From: an uncultured Lachnospiraceae bacterium
Lineage (GTDB): Bacteria; Bacillota; Clostridia; Lachnospirales; Lachnospiraceae
Direction of reading: 5' to 3'
NCBI GenBank assembly: GCA_902781455.1
Contig: CACZJF010000015.1
Coordinates: 1-51,523, forward strand
DNA length: 51,523 nucleotides
Part shown: in pieces, positions 14,837-23,252 of the stretch
Layout of the letters: each line of letters begins with the position of its first letter
How positions within the stretch are numbered: position 1 is the first letter of the stretch
The notes under the pieces: generated by a model
What the model was told of the DNA's origin: nothing
The model's database searches: none
Seen by the model: the letters and a program-made list of their open reading frames with translations, nothing else
Translations under genes and position numbers: made by a program

Positions 14837-17236
14837 TCAGGCTTCCAGCGCCGGCACCCAGTAATGCGCCTGGTAAAGGTCCGTCAGACGGACCGTATAG
14901 AGGCATCTTTTCCCGCCTGTGATCTTCCGGTTCGCGACTGTCAGCTTACCGTCTGCAGGGACAGTCAGCTCATCCCCCAGCGCGTAGCAGCCTTCGAAAG
15001 ATCCTTCATAGGTAATGTAATCGCAAAGAGGCTGAATCCTGTCACCGCTCCCAGGCTGTGTGAGACCTCTTTCCTGTACGCCCGTAGAAAGCACTTTCTC
15101 CGCGCCGAGTACAGTGTCTTCGCCGGTTTCTTCGTTGAACTGCACCAGCAGATTGTACCGTTCTCCGTTCAGGAGCACCGGAATGAACTTCGTCGTGATG
15201 TAAAGGCCGTCTTCGTCTTCGTCCTCATCGCTGACCGGATAAACCGCGACCGGGTGGCCGTTCAGGGTCAGCCAGGTCCCGTCCCACTCATCAATCAGAT
15301 CTCCTTCGTCCGTGTAATCGAGCACATTGTCCAGTCCCAGGTCAAGATATCCCTCTCCGTCATCCACGAATACCTCCAGTTCAGCGGCCATGATCTGCTC
15401 CCACATCTCCTCGTCCAGCTCCAGCACATGCTTCCCGTCTTTCTGTGTCAGGGTAAGCGTGGAGGAAGACACCGGAGCGCGGCCGAACAGAAGATCCGCC
15501 GCCAGTCCAAGAAGGCTCCCTCCGGCCGAAGAATCGTCCATGGTATCATAGGGAAGAACCGAGGAATAGTCATTGGCGCCGTAATACAGGCCGTCGGTGG
15601 AAGTATATCCGCCGGTCAGAATGTCCAGCAGGCTTCCCGAAGACGCGCCATAGGGACCATACGGATCATAGCCGCCGTACCCACTTCCGTAGGAACTGCC
15701 GTAGGAGCCATAAGAGCTTCCGTAAGAGCTTCCCTGTGAAGACCCGTATCCTGCCTGTGACAGCAGATCATAGATGTCAGACTCGCTCATGGAACCGTAG
15801 GAATCATAGGTATTATAGCTGTCTGTATAGGAATCAGCGGAGGATCCGAACAGGGTCTCCAGCAGACTGGGCGTGGAAGACGAATCATAACTCCCGTTTC
15901 CGCTGCTGCCTGAACCCAGCAGAATATCGAGCAGGCTTCCGGACGAGGAACCCCAGCTCTGGGAGGATCCTGCCGCGATCTGACCGGACTGCTCCAGGGC
16001 CGCGTAGGTGCGGAGTCCCTCTGTCCAGCCTGTATCTACTCCGATATCCTCGCACAGGCTGATCATGGAGTTCACGCTGCGCAGGCTGTAGTTCGGGAAA
16101 TAGATGCTCAGGCCGTAAGCATTCGACGCATTGTTTACGCGGTTGTACTTCACCGCGGAGCGGACCGCGTCAGCAAGGCGGCTGCTCTCTGCCGAGCCAA
16201 GCCGGTTGCAGAAATCCACCAGGTCAATCTGGTCCAGGCGGCTGGAAGAAGCAAATTCCCTGCTCCCGGTGCGCGCCTTCGCAACATTCATATAATCCTT
16301 GTTCTTCAGCTGTTTCGTCAGGTCCAGGCCGAAGGAAGCCAGTCGTTTGGCGACAATCTCGTCCAGTTCGGAAAGATCCGTGACGGACAGGGTAGTCCCG
16401 ATGGCTGAAGCATACATCGTATTCTTCGCGGTGAAATCATCGCAGATTCTTCTGCCCAGATTCAGCGTATTCGTGGAAGAATTCTCATTGAGCATCTGCA
16501 GCCAGTTCGTATAGTACCAGCCGGTGCCCGGTTCTGACTCCTCGCTGGCGATCATATAATCCGCGTAGGGCTCAATCGCGATCGCCGTTTCCAGCGTTGC
16601 CATCAGGCATGCGTCAAATCCGATGAAGTCAAACCTGACTCCGCCCTTCTTCAGCGCCCGGGCAATCTCTCCGATGTTCATCGTGTCATTCGGATAAGTC
16701 TCATCATGACCGAAGCCGCTGACAGAACCGCCGCCGTGATCCCAGAAAATCAGGATATAGCGGTCCGCAGGTGCCTCCGTCGCGCAGAACCGGATAAAGT
16801 CCGCAAGCTCCTCTTCCTCTGTCATCGGCGCGAGGGGCTTCTCTTCCATCAGGCCGACACCCTGTCCGCTCACTCTCCAACGCTGAAGCTTCTTCGCGCT
16901 GATCAGCGAGTTGCGCCATTTTCTGCAGCCGCCGGTCTCGACGATCACATTGACCTTCTGGTTGCCCAGGCCGCTGTAGACCATCTCGTTCAGGTCTGCC
17001 GTCGCCATGCCGTTCTGGCTCTCAAGATCCGACCCGATCATATAGATCATCAGCGTGACCTTGTCCTTGCCCTTGCCGCGAAGCTTCGTATACTTTGCCC
17101 GCGCGCCTGACGCAACGGTTCCGTTCACCTGCGAATAGTTCGTGTCATTGCCCTTCGCCATAACACCCTGGCACAGCATCAACACCGCGCAGGCCGCGGC
17201 CAGCACAGCACACCGTATCATTCTCCGTCTCTTCAT
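14837..17236 (-). CDS. Secreted clostripain-family (C11) cysteine protease with Gly/Ser/Tyr-rich linker
   Basis: A 799-residue exported protein. After a signal peptide (cleavage near GVMA) the C11 domain begins at about residue 55 (LMIYMIGSDLES) and holds the catalytic His in FWDHGGG (about 166) and Cys in FDACLM (about 207). Residues about 425-570 form a low-complexity Gly/Ser/Tyr-rich region with repeated SSYGS-like units and three LLD/ETL-type short motifs (SLLDILLGS, SLLETLFGS, SLLDILTGG). The remaining 200 residues are a compact acidic beta-rich domain of unknown type. C11 enzymes cleave after Arg or Lys and are usually activated by self-processing. The linker length is unusual for the family. 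It may be co-transcribed with the small upstream gene and the binding protein downstream (gap 74 bases). Confidence 0.88.
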   Translation of the reverse strand: MKRRRMIRCAVLAAACAVLMLCQGVMAKGNDTNYSQVNGTVASGARAKYTKLRGKGKDKVTLMIYMIGSDLESQNGMATADLNEMVYSGLGNQKVNVIVETGGCRKWRNSLISAKKLQRWRVSGQGVGLMEEKPLAPMTEEEELADFIRFCATEAPADRYILIFWDHGGGSVSGFGHDETYPNDTMNIGEIARALKKGGVRFDFIGFDACLMATLETAIAIEPYADYMIASEESEPGTGWYYTNWLQMLNENSSTNTLNLGRRICDDFTAKNTMYASAIGTTLSVTDLSELDEIVAKRLASFGLDLTKQLKNKDYMNVAKARTGSREFASSSRLDQIDLVDFCNRLGSAESSRLADAVRSAVKYNRVNNASNAYGLSIYFPNYSLRSVNSMISLCEDIGVDTGWTEGLRTYAALEQSGQIAAGSSQSWGSSSGSLLDILLGSGSSGNGSYDSSSTPSLLETLFGSSADSYTDSYNTYDSYGSMSESDIYDLLSQAGYGSSQGSSYGSSYGSYGSSYGSGYGGYDPYGPYGASSGSLLDILTGGYTSTDGLYYGANDYSSVLPYDTMDDSSAGGSLLGLAADLLFGRAPVSSSTLTLTQKDGKHVLELDEEMWEQIMAAELEVFVDDGEGYLDLGLDNVLDYTDEGDLIDEWDGTWLTLNGHPVAVYPVSDEDEDEDGLYITTKFIPVLLNGERYNLLVQFNEETGEDTVLGAEKVLSTGVQERGLTQPGSGDRIQPLCDYITYEGSFEGCYALGDELTVPADGKLTVANRKITGGKRCLYTVRLTDLYQAHYWVPALEA

Positions 17237-17349
17237 ATCCTGCCTCTGCTTCCTGTTTCTGCTCTCTTCTCTGCCTGAGGACTGCGTCTGCCTGTGTATC
17301 AGACAGTCTGCGTGACTCTGCAGTCACATCTTCTGTCTCAGTCAGCCTT

Positions 17350-17499
17350 TCAGTTCTCTTCGTCCCGGTCCTTCGATTTCTGCGCTTCTTCAGTTGTTCT
17401 TTCCGACGCGCGCACCGTCGTCTCAATCTTCTCACCCTTTTTTACTTCCGCATATCCCTCTTCTGTCTTAACCTTCCGGCTGTGTGGTCTCTCCGGCAT
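17350..17499 (-). CDS. Small highly charged protein, 49 residues
   Basis: An ORF too short for usual cut-offs, but with the best ribosome site in the area: AAAGGAGG six bases before the ATG at 17497-17499. The product starts MPERPHSRKVKTEEG, is almost free of hydrophobic residues, is rich in Lys, Glu, Arg and Asp and ends RDEEN. It has no signal peptide, membrane segment or cysteine, and is probably disordered. It lies 113 bases before the clostripain-family gene in the same direction. I do not recognise a family. Confidence 0.6.
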   Translation of the reverse strand: MPERPHSRKVKTEEGYAEVKKGEKIETTVRASERTTEEAQKSKDRDEEN

Positions 17500-17651
17500 G
17501 ATCCGCCTCCTTTCAGGGTTCCTCTGGTTTTGTATCAAGTATACATCATCATCCATGTTCATGCGAGTACATACCTGCCGGCGTGTACGAAAAAAACTGT
17601 CATGCCGTCTGCCCTGCAGCCGGGCGTACAGAGGGGGATTCCCTGCTGCAG

Positions 17652-17680
17652 TTGCCACGGCACTTTCGTTCAGGTAAAAT
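17652..17680 (+). promoter_or_regulatory. Promoter of mutS2
   Basis: TTGCCA (17652-17657), a 17-bp spacer and TAAAAT (17675-17680) lie 40 bases before the mutS2 ATG. Ten of twelve positions match the sigma-A consensus. It supports the downstream ATG and not the 46-residue upstream frame extension. Confidence 0.75.
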
Positions 17681-17720
17681 GATAAAAGCAGCACTGAACA
17701 GGCAAAAGCAGGAAAATACC

Positions 17721-20123
17721 ATGAATGAAAAAGCCATCCGGATACTGGAATATCCAAAGATCATCACACAGCTGACAGAATGCGCGACCTCCGCGCCGGG
17801 CAGGCATCTGTGCCGTGAGCTTCTGCCTTCGGCGGAACTGCACAAGGTGCTCGCGCTTCAGGATGAAACGGCTGACGCGCTTCGCAGAATCTATGCCAAA
17901 GGCAGCCTGTCCTTTTCCGGCCTTCGCGACCTGAGGACAGACTTCCGCCGCCTGGAGATCGGAAGCGCGCTGGGAACTGCCGAACTTCTTTCCATCGGAA
18001 GACTGCTGGAGCTTTCTGCCAAAGCGCGGAAATACGAAGACGCCGATGAGAAAAATGCGGCTGCCATTGAGGATGACAGCCTCAGCGCCTTTTTCCGGGC
18101 ACTCGATCCTGTCCAGACACTCTCAAGGGAGATCCGCCGCTGCATTCTTTCCGAAGAAGAAATCGCGGACGACGCTTCTCCCGCCCTGAAGAGAATCCGC
18201 CGCCAGATTGCACTGTCCCAGGAGCGCATTCACACCCAGCTGAATGAAATCGTAAACGGCTCCGCCAGGCCTTATCTGCAGGACGCGCTGATCACACAGC
18301 GGGACGGGCGCTACTGTATCCCGGTGAAGGCGGAACACCGCTCACAGGTCGCAGGCATGATTCATGACCAGTCTTCCACCGGTTCCACGCTCTTTGTCGA
18401 GCCGATGGCCATCGTGAAGCTCAACAACGAGATCCGTCAGCTGGAAGCGGACGAAAAGGCCGAGATCCAGAAGATCCTTGCTGAACTCAGCGAGCTGGCC
18501 GCCGGATCAGTCGATGCCCTGGATACCGATACGCAGGTTCTCATTGCCCTTGACTTTATCTTTGCGCGCGCGCAGCTGGCCAAAAAAATGAACGCGGTCC
18601 GGCCTGACTTCAACGAGGATGGCATGATTGACCTGCGCAAGGCCCGTCATCCTCTGATCGACAGGAAGGCTGTCGTCCCGGTGGATATCAGCCTTGGAAA
18701 GGACTTTGATCTGCTTGTCATCTCCGGTCCGAACACCGGCGGAAAGACCGTCAGTCTGAAGACGGTCGGCCTGCTCACCCTCATGGGACAGGCCGGTCTT
18801 CACATCCCGGCTGCGGAGCACAGCATGCTTTCTCTGTTTACCGAAGTCTTTGCGGACATCGGCGATGAACAGTCCATTGAACAGAGCCTGAGCACATTTT
18901 CCAGTCATATGACAAACATCGTTTCCTTCTGGAAGGAAGCCGATGAGAAGTCACTGGTCCTGTTCGACGAGCTGGGCGCCGGGACCGACCCGGACGAAGG
19001 GGCTGCCCTCGCGATCGCGATCCTCTCCTCTCTCCATGAGCGTGGGATCCGCACCATTGCCACCACACACTATTCCGAGCTGAAGATCTATGCCTTGTCC
19101 ACGCCCGGCGTGGAGAACGGCTGCTGTGAATTCGATGTCGCAACCCTGCGTCCGACCTATCGCCTTCTGGTCGGTGTGCCAGGCAAGTCCAACGCATTTG
19201 CGATTTCCAGAAAGCTGGGCCTTCCGGACGAGGTGATCGAGAGCGCAAAGCAGCACCTGACAGAAGCCGAGGAGGATTTCGAAGACGTCATCTCCGATCT
19301 GGAAAGACGCCGTGTCTCCATGGAAGAAGCACAGCGGCAGATGGACCAGGATCTGGATGAGGCGTCCGCGCTGCGTCTCTCCTATGAGAAGCGGACCCGC
19401 CAGCTGGAGGAATCCCGCGAGAAGATCCTCCGGGAGGCCAGGGAAGAGGCTGCCCGGATTCTCCGTGAAACCAAGGCTTACGCAGACGAAACCATCCGCA
19501 ATTACAACCGCTACGGCGGAGAAGCGAACAAAGCGCGGGAGATGGAACGTGAGCGGACCCGCCTGCGTGAAAAGATGAATTCTCTTGATAAGAAGACCGC
19601 TGCCAGGGAGGGTGATGCAGCGCCTCTCGAGGAGAAGCGGCGCAGTGTCGACCCGGCGAAGCTCAAGACAGGCGACACCGTATTTGTGAAGTCCATGAAT
19701 CTGAAGGGAACCGTGATGACGCGGCCTGACCAGAAGGGCAACCTGAAGGTGCGCATGGGCATCCTGAATTCCCAGGTCAACGTGAAAGACCTCGAGCTTG
19801 TCGATGAGGTGACCATCCGTGCCCCGGGCCTGCAGCGCTCCGGCTCCGGCAGAGTCAGCATGGCCAAGTCCGCCGCCGTCTCCACCGAGATCAACCTGCT
19901 GGGTATGACGGTAGATGAAGCCGTTTCCGCTCTGGACAAGTATCTGGACGATGTCTGTGTGGCGCATCTTGAAACCGTCCGCATCGTACACGGCAAGGGA
20001 ACCGGTGCCCTGCGCAAGGGAGTGCATGATTACCTGCGCAGACAGAAAAGGGTCGCCTCTTTCCGTCTTGGCCAGTACGGAGAAGGCGACGCCGGTGTGA
20101 CGATTGTACAATTAAAAAAGTAA
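17721..20123 (+). CDS. mutS2: Endonuclease MutS2 / ribosome-rescue ATPase
   Basis: An 800-residue cytosolic protein of the MutS2 (RqcU) family, known to suppress recombination and, in Bacillus, to act on collided ribosomes. It has the MutS core and lever (about 1-300), Walker A GPNTGGKT, the DIGDEQSIEQSLSTFSSH block, Walker B LVLFDELGAGTDP, a long coiled coil (about 510-640) and a C-terminal Smr nuclease domain with LLGMTVDEAV and HGKGTGALR. No mismatch-recognition domain is present, as expected. The ATG at 17721 is chosen for AGGAAAA upstream, the promoter at 17652 and because the extension would be translated through promoter DNA. It is followed by the palindromic element at 20130-20294. 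Confidence 0.95.
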   Translation: MNEKAIRILEYPKIITQLTECATSAPGRHLCRELLPSAELHKVLALQDETADALRRIYAKGSLSFSGLRDLRTDFRRLEIGSALGTAELLSIGRLLELSAKARKYEDADEKNAAAIEDDSLSAFFRALDPVQTLSREIRRCILSEEEIADDASPALKRIRRQIALSQERIHTQLNEIVNGSARPYLQDALITQRDGRYCIPVKAEHRSQVAGMIHDQSSTGSTLFVEPMAIVKLNNEIRQLEADEKAEIQKILAELSELAAGSVDALDTDTQVLIALDFIFARAQLAKKMNAVRPDFNEDGMIDLRKARHPLIDRKAVVPVDISLGKDFDLLVISGPNTGGKTVSLKTVGLLTLMGQAGLHIPAAEHSMLSLFTEVFADIGDEQSIEQSLSTFSSHMTNIVSFWKEADEKSLVLFDELGAGTDPDEGAALAIAILSSLHERGIRTIATTHYSELKIYALSTPGVENGCCEFDVATLRPTYRLLVGVPGKSNAFAISRKLGLPDEVIESAKQHLTEAEEDFEDVISDLERRRVSMEEAQRQMDQDLDEASALRLSYEKRTRQLEESREKILREAREEAARILRETKAYADETIRNYNRYGGEANKAREMERERTRLREKMNSLDKKTAAREGDAAPLEEKRRSVDPAKLKTGDTVFVKSMNLKGTVMTRPDQKGNLKVRMGILNSQVNVKDLELVDEVTIRAPGLQRSGSGRVSMAKSAAVSTEINLLGMTVDEAVSALDKYLDDVCVAHLETVRIVHGKGTGALRKGVHDYLRRQKRVASFRLGQYGEGDAGVTIVQLKK

Positions 20124-20129
20124 ACTCAC

Positions 20130-20294
20130 ACACCTCGGGAAGGGTCTTGCAAACATCTCGCCTACCTTCGCTTTGCTTCAGTTGCATCTGCCAGCGCTCC
20201 CGGCTCCTATAGAAGCGTGGTCGCCTCCGCGCCGGCAGCAATTCGCAAAGCTCAGTCGGCTTCGTATAGTTTGCAAAGCCCCTCCCCGAGGTGT
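20130..20294. repeat. 165-bp imperfect palindrome with 25-26-bp terminal inverted repeats
   Basis: The ends are near-identical inverted repeats: ACACCTCGGG...CTTGCAAAC (20130-20154) and GTTTGCAAAG...CCGAGGTGT (20269-20294), three to four differences over 25 bases. Pairing continues inward through GCTTTGC and GCC(A/G)GCGC blocks, so the entire unit could fold into one long stem with bulges. It fills the gap between the convergent mutS2 and GH51 genes and carries no ORF. It may be a bidirectional terminator or a miniature mobile palindrome; no target duplication is obvious. Confidence 0.65.
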
Positions 20295-20310
20295 ATATTT
20301 CTTTGCTTGT

Positions 20311-21816
20311 TCAATGATTACTGAGGCGGATGACCTGCCAGCTTTTGGCGGGGAGATGCATTGTGAGTGTTCCTGCGTCGATGGTGTCGGTATTGACCGT
20401 CACCGGTGCGACGTTGCCCGGATCCTGCTCGGTGTTGACTGCCTTGACATCGTCATGAGTCAGAAGGATATGCTGTTTCACTGTGTACCCTTCGAACTGT
20501 CTTACGTCCATCGTCACTTCATAAGGATGCTCCAGATCTTTGTTGACCGCGAAGATAGTCAGTGTCTGGTTTTCTTCGTCCTTGATCACCACAGCGTCGA
20601 TGAATGGGGCGTCTCCGTAGCGGGATTCGTATGTATCAACCTGGACCGCTGTATTCAAGACGACGCCTCTTCCCATCGTGCTCGCGTGCATGTACGGATA
20701 GAAGATGGTCTGCCTCCACGCGCCGGTGTCCGACGTCATGATCGGGGCGATGACATTGACCAGCTGCGCCAGGCACGCGATCTTCACGCGGTCTGCGTGG
20801 CGCAGCAGCGTAATCAGCATGCTGCCCACCAGCAGCGCATCCTCAAAGTTATAGATGTCTTCCAGCTGGTGCGGATGCTGTACCCACTTCTCCAGCTTCT
20901 TGTCTGCCTCCTCCGAATGGTACCAGACATTCCACTCGTCAAAGCTGAGATTGATCTGTTTCTCCGAGCGCTTCACAGCCTTCACATAGTCACAGACCGA
21001 CACAACAGAGCGGATAAACTGATCCATGTCTATGTTTGAAGCCAGGAAATCGGGCGTGTTGTTGTCTCTGTTTCCATAATAGGTGTGTAGGCTCAGATAG
21101 TCTGTCGTGTCATAGGACTGCATCAGGACTTCTGCTTCCCAGGATGGAAATGTGGGCATTCCGCTTCCTGACGATCCGCACGCGACACACTCGATGGAGG
21201 GATCCACCATCTTCATGATGCGTCCGGCTTCCGCCGCCAGGCGTCCGTATTCCGTCGCTGTCTTGTGTCCCATCTGCCACGGACCGTCCATCTCATTGCC
21301 CAGGCACCAGAGCCGGATGTCAAAGGGATCCTCTGCGCCGTTTTTCCTGCGCAGATCGCTGTAATAAGAGCCGCCCTTCACATTGCAGTACTCCACGATG
21401 GCCCTGGCCGCTTCAATCCCGCGCGTCCCGAGGTTGATGGCGTACATGGGTTTCGTACCCGCCTTCTTCGTCCAGTTCATGAACTCATGCAGGCCGAATT
21501 CATTGGTCTCGATCACGCCCCATGCAGGATCGATCCGGTGCGGACGAAGCTCAGCCGGACCGACAGAGTCTTCCCAGTTGAACCCGGAGACAAAGTTCCC
21601 GCCCGGATAACGGACCAGCGGGACGCCGATCTCACGAACCAGCCGGATCGTATCCTCCCGCAGACCGTCTTCATCCGAAACCGGAAGGCCTTTCTGATAG
21701 ATGCCCTCGTAAACCGCGCGTCCCAGATGCTCGATAAACGACGAATAGATTCTCTCGTCAACCGCGGAAACCTCGATCTCCCTGTCCATGCTGATTCTGG
21801 CCTTCTTTTCAGTCAT
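20311..21816 (-). CDS. Intracellular alpha-L-arabinofuranosidase, GH51
   Basis: A 501-residue cytosolic glycosidase removing terminal alpha-L-arabinofuranose from arabino-oligosaccharides. The GH51 catalytic residues are visible: the acid/base Glu in WCLGNEMDGPWQ and the nucleophile Glu in LSFDEWNVWY. VRYPGGNFVSGFNWEDSVGP is the conserved substrate-pocket block of AbfA-type enzymes. Length matches AbfA (about 500) and no signal peptide exists, so substrate must be imported. The start is the ATG at 21816 after AAGGAGAGAAGC; a longer frame to 22002 would run into the KamA-family gene and is rejected. Sixty-four bases separate it from that gene. No arabinan transporter is nearby. Confidence 0.93.
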   Translation of the reverse strand: MTEKKARISMDREIEVSAVDERIYSSFIEHLGRAVYEGIYQKGLPVSDEDGLREDTIRLVREIGVPLVRYPGGNFVSGFNWEDSVGPAELRPHRIDPAWGVIETNEFGLHEFMNWTKKAGTKPMYAINLGTRGIEAARAIVEYCNVKGGSYYSDLRRKNGAEDPFDIRLWCLGNEMDGPWQMGHKTATEYGRLAAEAGRIMKMVDPSIECVACGSSGSGMPTFPSWEAEVLMQSYDTTDYLSLHTYYGNRDNNTPDFLASNIDMDQFIRSVVSVCDYVKAVKRSEKQINLSFDEWNVWYHSEEADKKLEKWVQHPHQLEDIYNFEDALLVGSMLITLLRHADRVKIACLAQLVNVIAPIMTSDTGAWRQTIFYPYMHASTMGRGVVLNTAVQVDTYESRYGDAPFIDAVVIKDEENQTLTIFAVNKDLEHPYEVTMDVRQFEGYTVKQHILLTHDDVKAVNTEQDPGNVAPVTVNTDTIDAGTLTMHLPAKSWQVIRLSNH

Positions 21817-21880
21817 GCTTCTCTCCTTCCGTTCCCTGCCGCGCATGCCGCAGTCTGCATGCGGCCGGCAGGTCATCTTC

Positions 21881-22972
21881 TTACAGCCAGCACTGATCCT
21901 CGGCGATCTCCTGAAGGAAGATGCGCGAGCTGTCCTTTTCATACTTTGCCTGATGATACTTGAACAGGACTTTCCCATCCTCCATGACGCCGAGAATCTC
22001 AATCTTTCCCGTCACATGCGACATACAGTAGTGGATGCTCTTCGCCTGTCCGTTCATCAACTTCCTTGCCTCATCCAGGATGGCCGCGCCGCGGCGGATC
22101 GGAATCTGGAATTCATCGAGCGCGCCTCTCGCAGGCCTGCACTGAAATACATAATAAGGAATGACGCCGATCGAAACCAGCTGGTTCAAAAGAACCGCCA
22201 GAGTCTTCGGATCATCATTGACTCCCTTCAGCAGGACCGTCTGGTTCCGCAAGACACAGCCGCAGCCCATCAGGACCTGAACCGCCTTCTTCGCCTGCTC
22301 CGTAATCTCATGCGGATGATTGAAATGCGTCACGATCAGGATCTGTTTCTTCTGATTATACTCCTTCAGGATCTCCAGGAGTTCCTCGTCCTCATAGATC
22401 CGCATCGGAAGAACCACCGGTGTCCTGGTCCCGATCCGGATAAAGTCCAGGCTCGGAATCTGTGAGAAGGTATCCAGATACATTCTGATCACTTCGTTGG
22501 AATTGATCAGGGCATCCCCGCCGGACAGAAGCACGTTATTGATCTCTGTGTGCTGTCCGACATACTCCGCCATCTGATGAATATGCTCTGCAGTCTCATG
22601 CTCCGAATAACCCACCATTCTCTTTCGGAAGCAGAACCTGCAGTACATCGAACACTGATTCGTCGTCAGGATCAGGGCTGTCTGGCGGTACTTATGCTGC
22701 ATCCCGCGGATCACGGTATTGTCCCCCTCACCGCTCGTATCTTCCATACCGGTACCGGAAAGCTCCTGCGGTCCCGGAATGCAGATCTTCCGGACCGGGT
22801 CATCCGGGTCGTCCGGATCAATCAGGCCAAGATAATAAGGCGGAACGCAGAACGGATACCGTTCAGAGATTTCCCCGATCCTTTCCGCCTCTTCCGGTTC
22901 CAGCCTCAGATAACCATTCAGTTGATCAACATCCCTGATGCATTCGGAAAGAAGTCTGTTTAAAACACCCAT
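21881..22972 (-). CDS. KamA-family radical SAM aminomutase-like protein
   Basis: A 363-residue cytosolic enzyme of the lysine 2,3-aminomutase family. The radical SAM cluster motif is CSMYCRFCF (Cys-x3-Cys-x2-Cys), followed by a LLSGGDALI segment and IRIGTRTPVV typical of KamA/EpmB proteins. The C-terminal HVTGKIEILG segment probably carries the PLP-binding Lys. It is shorter than true lysine 2,3-aminomutases (about 416) and lacks their long C-terminal zinc region, so a different amino acid or a protein-bound lysine is possible. Start chosen at ATG 22972, six bases after AAAGGAGG. An own promoter lies at 23028-23056. Confidence 0.85.
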   Translation of the reverse strand: MGVLNRLLSECIRDVDQLNGYLRLEPEEAERIGEISERYPFCVPPYYLGLIDPDDPDDPVRKICIPGPQELSGTGMEDTSGEGDNTVIRGMQHKYRQTALILTTNQCSMYCRFCFRKRMVGYSEHETAEHIHQMAEYVGQHTEINNVLLSGGDALINSNEVIRMYLDTFSQIPSLDFIRIGTRTPVVLPMRIYEDEELLEILKEYNQKKQILIVTHFNHPHEITEQAKKAVQVLMGCGCVLRNQTVLLKGVNDDPKTLAVLLNQLVSIGVIPYYVFQCRPARGALDEFQIPIRRGAAILDEARKLMNGQAKSIHYCMSHVTGKIEILGVMEDGKVLFKYHQAKYEKDSSRIFLQEIAEDQCWL

Positions 22973-23027
22973 ACATATCCTCCTTTCTATGTCTTCCAGC
23001 AAACATATTCACAATTATTCGTTATCA

Positions 23028-23056
23028 ATTTTATCAGAAAATGTGCATTCTGCCAA
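23028..23056 (-). promoter_or_regulatory. Promoter of the KamA-family gene
   Basis: On the minus strand TTGGCA (23051-23056), a 17-bp spacer and TAAAAT (23028-23033) match the sigma-A consensus at ten of twelve positions, 55 bases before the start codon. It may also drive the GH51 gene. Confidence 0.7.
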
Positions 23057-23161
23057 GTTTGTCCCGCAGCACGTCCCTTCCGCAGACATCTCAGGCACTC
23101 CATGCGCTTTTTTTCAGTGCGGTTTATCCCCCAGACAAGGTGCTTCTAATCAATTCAGCCG

Positions 23162-23190
23162 TAGAAAACCGTCCGGAAGGATGCTAAAAT
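23162..23190 (+). promoter_or_regulatory. Possible promoter of the Na/Pi cotransporter gene
   Basis: TAGAAA (23162-23167), 17 bp and TAAAAT (23185-23190) preceded by TGC (extended -10) lie about 60 bases before the ATG. The -35 box is weak, the -10 good. Confidence 0.5.
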
Positions 23191-23252
23191 CTGTGTGGCA
23201 TCAATCATAAGTCTTATCTGCCTGACCGGCAGAATCATCCGGGAGTAAGCAT

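Noticed and set aside
17583-17720. 46-codon N-terminal extension of MutS2
   Set aside because: It has no family similarity, contains the promoter at 17652-17680, and the ATG at 17721 has a ribosome site and fits the family start.
18951-20111. Long open frame (386 codons) antisense to mutS2, with similar long antisense frames at 30071-31360 and 33980-35032
   Set aside because: They mirror well-supported genes on the other strand, have no ribosome sites and low-complexity His/Arg/Leu-rich products expected from antisense reading of GC-rich codons.
21817-22002. 62-codon extension of the GH51 gene
   Set aside because: It overlaps the KamA-family gene in another frame, and the ATG at 21816 has a strong ribosome site.
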